Part shown: positions 5,207-6,333 of the stretch, one piece after another | Layout of the letters: each line of letters begins with the position of its first letter | How positions within the stretch are numbered: the first letter of the stretch is position 1 | DNA from: DATEEG01 sp035525055 | GTDB lineage: Bacteria; Actinomycetota; Acidimicrobiia; Spongiisociales; ZC4RG35 | Length of the DNA: 6,333 nt | Assembly: GCA_035525055.1 (NCBI GenBank) | Contig: DATLEZ010000098.1 | Span: 1 to 6,333, forward strand | Direction: 5' to 3' | Program-made: the position numbers and the translations under genes | Notes under the pieces: model-generated | What the model was told of the DNA's origin: nothing | The model's database searches: none | The model's input: only the letters and a program-made list of their open reading frames with translations

Positions 5207-6130
5207 TCAGGCCGCTGACGAAAGCGCTCGCCGAACCAGGTCGCGCACCATCTGAGGATTGTCCTTGAGCATCCGGTAGGTGATCCGCAGGACGCGCCAG
5301 CCGGCAAGCTGGGCATGGTTGTCTCGCATCCGATCCGACTCGAAAGCGTCCAAGGTTGAATGCCAAGCGCGCCCGTCAAGCTCAATGATGAGTCGAACCT
5401 CTGGATACGCGAAGTCGACGCGGCCGTTGACCGGTGAACGCCACGGCAACGGCAACTGCGAGACTGGCTCGGGCAAGTCCCACTCTCGGAAGAGTCGCAG
5501 CGCCATCACTTCGAGTTGGCTCTCGCCCAGGAAGCTACCGCCGGCCCGGGCTTCGAGGACCCGGTGCATGCACTTCATCCCCGGCTTTCCATGTCTGGCG
5601 AGCCTCAGTACCAGGTCGCAGACCTCATCGAGAGAACCTAGCCCTTTCAAGACGATGTGATCGATGATTCGGCCGATCTGGGCGGGTCCCAAATGGGCAG
5701 CAAGGTCGACGCCGGTTCGGATCGGCGAAGTAACAGGCATTGCTTCGACTTCGACAACCTGGTCATCGGTCAGGTCGGTCAATTGGTGAACGATCACATC
5801 GGGAAACCGATAGGTCGTTCGCACGCGCACGGTGACAACCGCGAGACCCCTGGTTGTTTCTGGAAGGTTGTGCATTTCAGCTGCGGACTCATGAGAGACG
5901 ACAGCGCCAAGAGTCGCCGTCGCTGCGACCAGCAGCCCGCGGGTACTCGGTGAATAGCCCGATACCAGGTACAACCCCGGTTTGATTCGACTCCACCGTT
6001 TCGAGTTCACCCGTCGATCAACGGCGTCCGCACTCATTCCGCAGGCGATCGCCTGACGTCGGGTTACATACCCTGATTGGCGGCTGGCGAGTTCCATGAC
6101 ACGAAGTTCGGTTGCGTCAAGCATCCTCAA
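5207..6130 (-). CDS. AbiEi-type winged helix fused to a DUF559 endonuclease-like domain
   Basis: This is a 307-residue protein of a type common in actinobacterial genomes and often labelled type IV toxin-antitoxin AbiEi-family or DUF559 protein. Function is unproven. Residues about 8-58 form an N-terminal winged helix (RRQAIACGMSADAVDRRV, SRIKPGLYLVSG) as in AbiEi antitoxins, which bind DNA. A middle AbiEi-like region follows (SHESAAEMHNLP, 79-90). The C-terminal DUF559 domain (about 200-305) has the restriction-endonuclease-like pattern: E203, D239 in GRVDFAY, E250 and D252 in IIELDGRAWH, then SDRMRDNHAQLAGWRVLRITY (265-285). The acidic residues are kept, so nuclease activity is possible. 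No AbiEii toxin gene is adjacent. TTG 6130 has GAGG 11 bases upstream. ATG 6124 is the alternative, giving 305 residues. The gene stands alone between repeats, which suggests transfer as a single-gene unit. Confidence 0.85.
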   Translation of the reverse strand: MRMLDATELRVMELASRQSGYVTRRQAIACGMSADAVDRRVNSKRWSRIKPGLYLVSGYSPSTRGLLVAATATLGAVVSHESAAEMHNLPETTRGLAVVTVRVRTTYRFPDVIVHQLTDLTDDQVVEVEAMPVTSPIRTGVDLAAHLGPAQIGRIIDHIVLKGLGSLDEVCDLVLRLARHGKPGMKCMHRVLEARAGGSFLGESQLEVMALRLFREWDLPEPVSQLPLPWRSPVNGRVDFAYPEVRLIIELDGRAWHSTLDAFESDRMRDNHAQLAGWRVLRITYRMLKDNPQMVRDLVRRALSSAA

Positions 6131-6180
6131 AGCATGCGCCGCCTCGAACCCGCGGTCTAGATCCTTGAAACCGATACGCG

Positions 6181-6205
6181 TTAGGCCGCGGAAACCGCGG
6201 CCTAA
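6181..6205. terminator. 11-bp hairpin beside the dehydrogenase 3' end, with an alternative stem
   Basis: TTAGGCCGCGG (6181-6191) and its complement (6195-6205) flank AAA. This is the core palindrome of the left hairpin with a shorter stem. It can be replaced by a competing, longer fold. AAACCGCG then CCTAAAA (6192-6207) pairs with TTTTAGG then CGCGGTTT (6210-6226), leaving a small internal bulge (G against TT). That second stem is followed on the plus strand by a T6 run and lies 4 bases past the dehydrogenase stop on the minus strand. It is the more terminator-like of the two folds. Either would also isolate the DUF559 gene from dehydrogenase read-through. Confidence 0.55.
6182..6204. repeat. 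23-base interrupted palindrome, right copy
   Basis: This is the same 23 bases as 5153-5175 in the same orientation (arms TAGGCCGCGG and CCGCGGCCTA around AAA), 1029 bases further on. The right copy lies 51 bases beyond the putative start of the minus-strand gene. Confidence 0.9.
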
Positions 6206-6211
6206 AAACTT

Positions 6212-6228
6212 TTAGGTTCGCGGTTTTT
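6212..6228. repeat. Right half of the 17-base outer inverted repeat
   Basis: TTAGGTTCGCGGTTTTT is the exact reverse complement of 5131-5147, and a sixth T follows at 6229. It ends one base (C6230) before the dehydrogenase stop codon. Together the two halves would form a textbook bidirectional terminator: an A-tract, a 12-bp GC-containing stem and a T-tract. Confidence 0.85.
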
Positions 6229-6230
6229 TC

Positions 6231-6333
6231 TTACTTTCCGTGTTGGGGGAAGCCGAGGTCGACGCCGCGGAAGATGGGGTCGGGCCAGCGGGTGATCACA
6301 ACCTTTTGCTTGGTGTAGAAGCGCACCCCTTCC
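6231..6333 (-). CDS. mmsA: Aldehyde dehydrogenase, methylmalonate-semialdehyde dehydrogenase type, C-terminal end only
   Basis: Only the last 33 codons and the stop (TAA at 6233-6231 on the minus strand) are inside the window. The gene starts beyond base 6333. The visible residues, EGVRFYTKQKVVITRWPD followed by PIFRGVDLGFPQHGK, match the conserved end of CoA-acylating methylmalonate-semialdehyde dehydrogenases. FYT, the W-P pair and the GFP ending are the recognisable points. That family converts methylmalonate semialdehyde or malonate semialdehyde to propionyl-CoA or acetyl-CoA in valine, inositol, beta-alanine and pyrimidine catabolism. The assignment rests on the C-terminus only, so a related aldehyde dehydrogenase cannot be excluded. 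It runs towards the oxidoreductase gene, with the DUF559 cassette between them. Confidence 0.72.
   Translation of the reverse strand, partial: EGVRFYTKQKVVITRWPDPIFRGVDLGFPQHGK

Larger units (their letters stand above)
5131..6229. mobile_element. Candidate one-gene cassette inside a split terminator
   Basis: Between the stop of the oxidoreductase gene and the stop of the dehydrogenase gene lies a 1.1-kb block containing only the minus-strand AbiEi/DUF559 gene. Its ends carry a perfect 17-base inverted pair (5131-5147 and 6212-6228). Just inside are two identical 23-base interrupted palindromes (5153-5175 and 6182-6204), arranged as direct repeats if their AAA loops are used for orientation. 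No transposase or integrase is present. One reading is a gene inserted between duplicated copies of a palindrome in the loop of a former bidirectional terminator. Another is a composite terminal inverted repeat of about 47-50 bases. A third is two unrelated copies of a genome-wide terminator repeat. The boundaries are those of the repeats, not of a demonstrated element. Confidence 0.35.

Noticed and set aside
5131..6230. CRISPR array or integron cassette
   Set aside because: There are only two repeat copies about 1 kb apart with a gene between them, no spacers and no Cas genes. The palindrome does not show the core-site pattern of an integron attC, and no integron integrase is seen.

Overview
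The window is GC-rich, close-packed DNA that looks like an actinobacterial chromosome, most likely Acidimicrobiia or a relative. The clues are the ClpS–DUF2017 gene pair, an F420-type luciferase-like oxidoreductase, a Thr/Pro-rich lipoprotein linker (TTTTVP), GTG starts with 4-base overlaps, and several genes that look leaderless. The lineage is inferred from these features only.

Layout: 1-191 is a non-coding leader with three short inverted repeats. It runs into a small gene (192-458) for a possible zinc-binding protein with a good Shine-Dalgarno site. Next come a secreted lipoprotein with an internal duplication (511-1050) and pheA, prephenate dehydratase (1140-1952). From 2016 to 4094 four genes are chained by three successive GTGA overlaps: an excisionase-type HTH protein, clpS, a DUF2017 protein and a TRAM/TrmA-type RNA methyltransferase. 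A consensus -35 overlaps the methyltransferase stop and probably starts a separate unit for the F420-type oxidoreductase (4130-5131). At the right edge, on the minus strand, is the 3' end of an aldehyde dehydrogenase of the methylmalonate-semialdehyde dehydrogenase type (6231-6333), converging on the oxidoreductase gene.

The most unusual part lies between those two convergent genes. A lone minus-strand gene (5207-6130) encodes an AbiEi-type winged helix fused to a DUF559 endonuclease-like domain. It is bracketed by two identical 23-base interrupted palindromes in the same orientation. Outside these sits a perfect 17-base inverted pair, A5-CCGCGAACCTAA and TTAGGTTCGCGG-T5, whose halves touch or nearly touch the two flanking stop codons. 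The simplest reading is that a one-gene cassette was inserted into, or recombined into, a bidirectional terminator hairpin. This is a hypothesis.

The genes serve aromatic amino-acid synthesis (pheA), N-degron proteolysis (clpS with its conserved neighbour), RNA modification, and probably a catabolic pair (oxidoreductase and semialdehyde dehydrogenase). The lipoprotein and the small CxxC protein have no assignable function.
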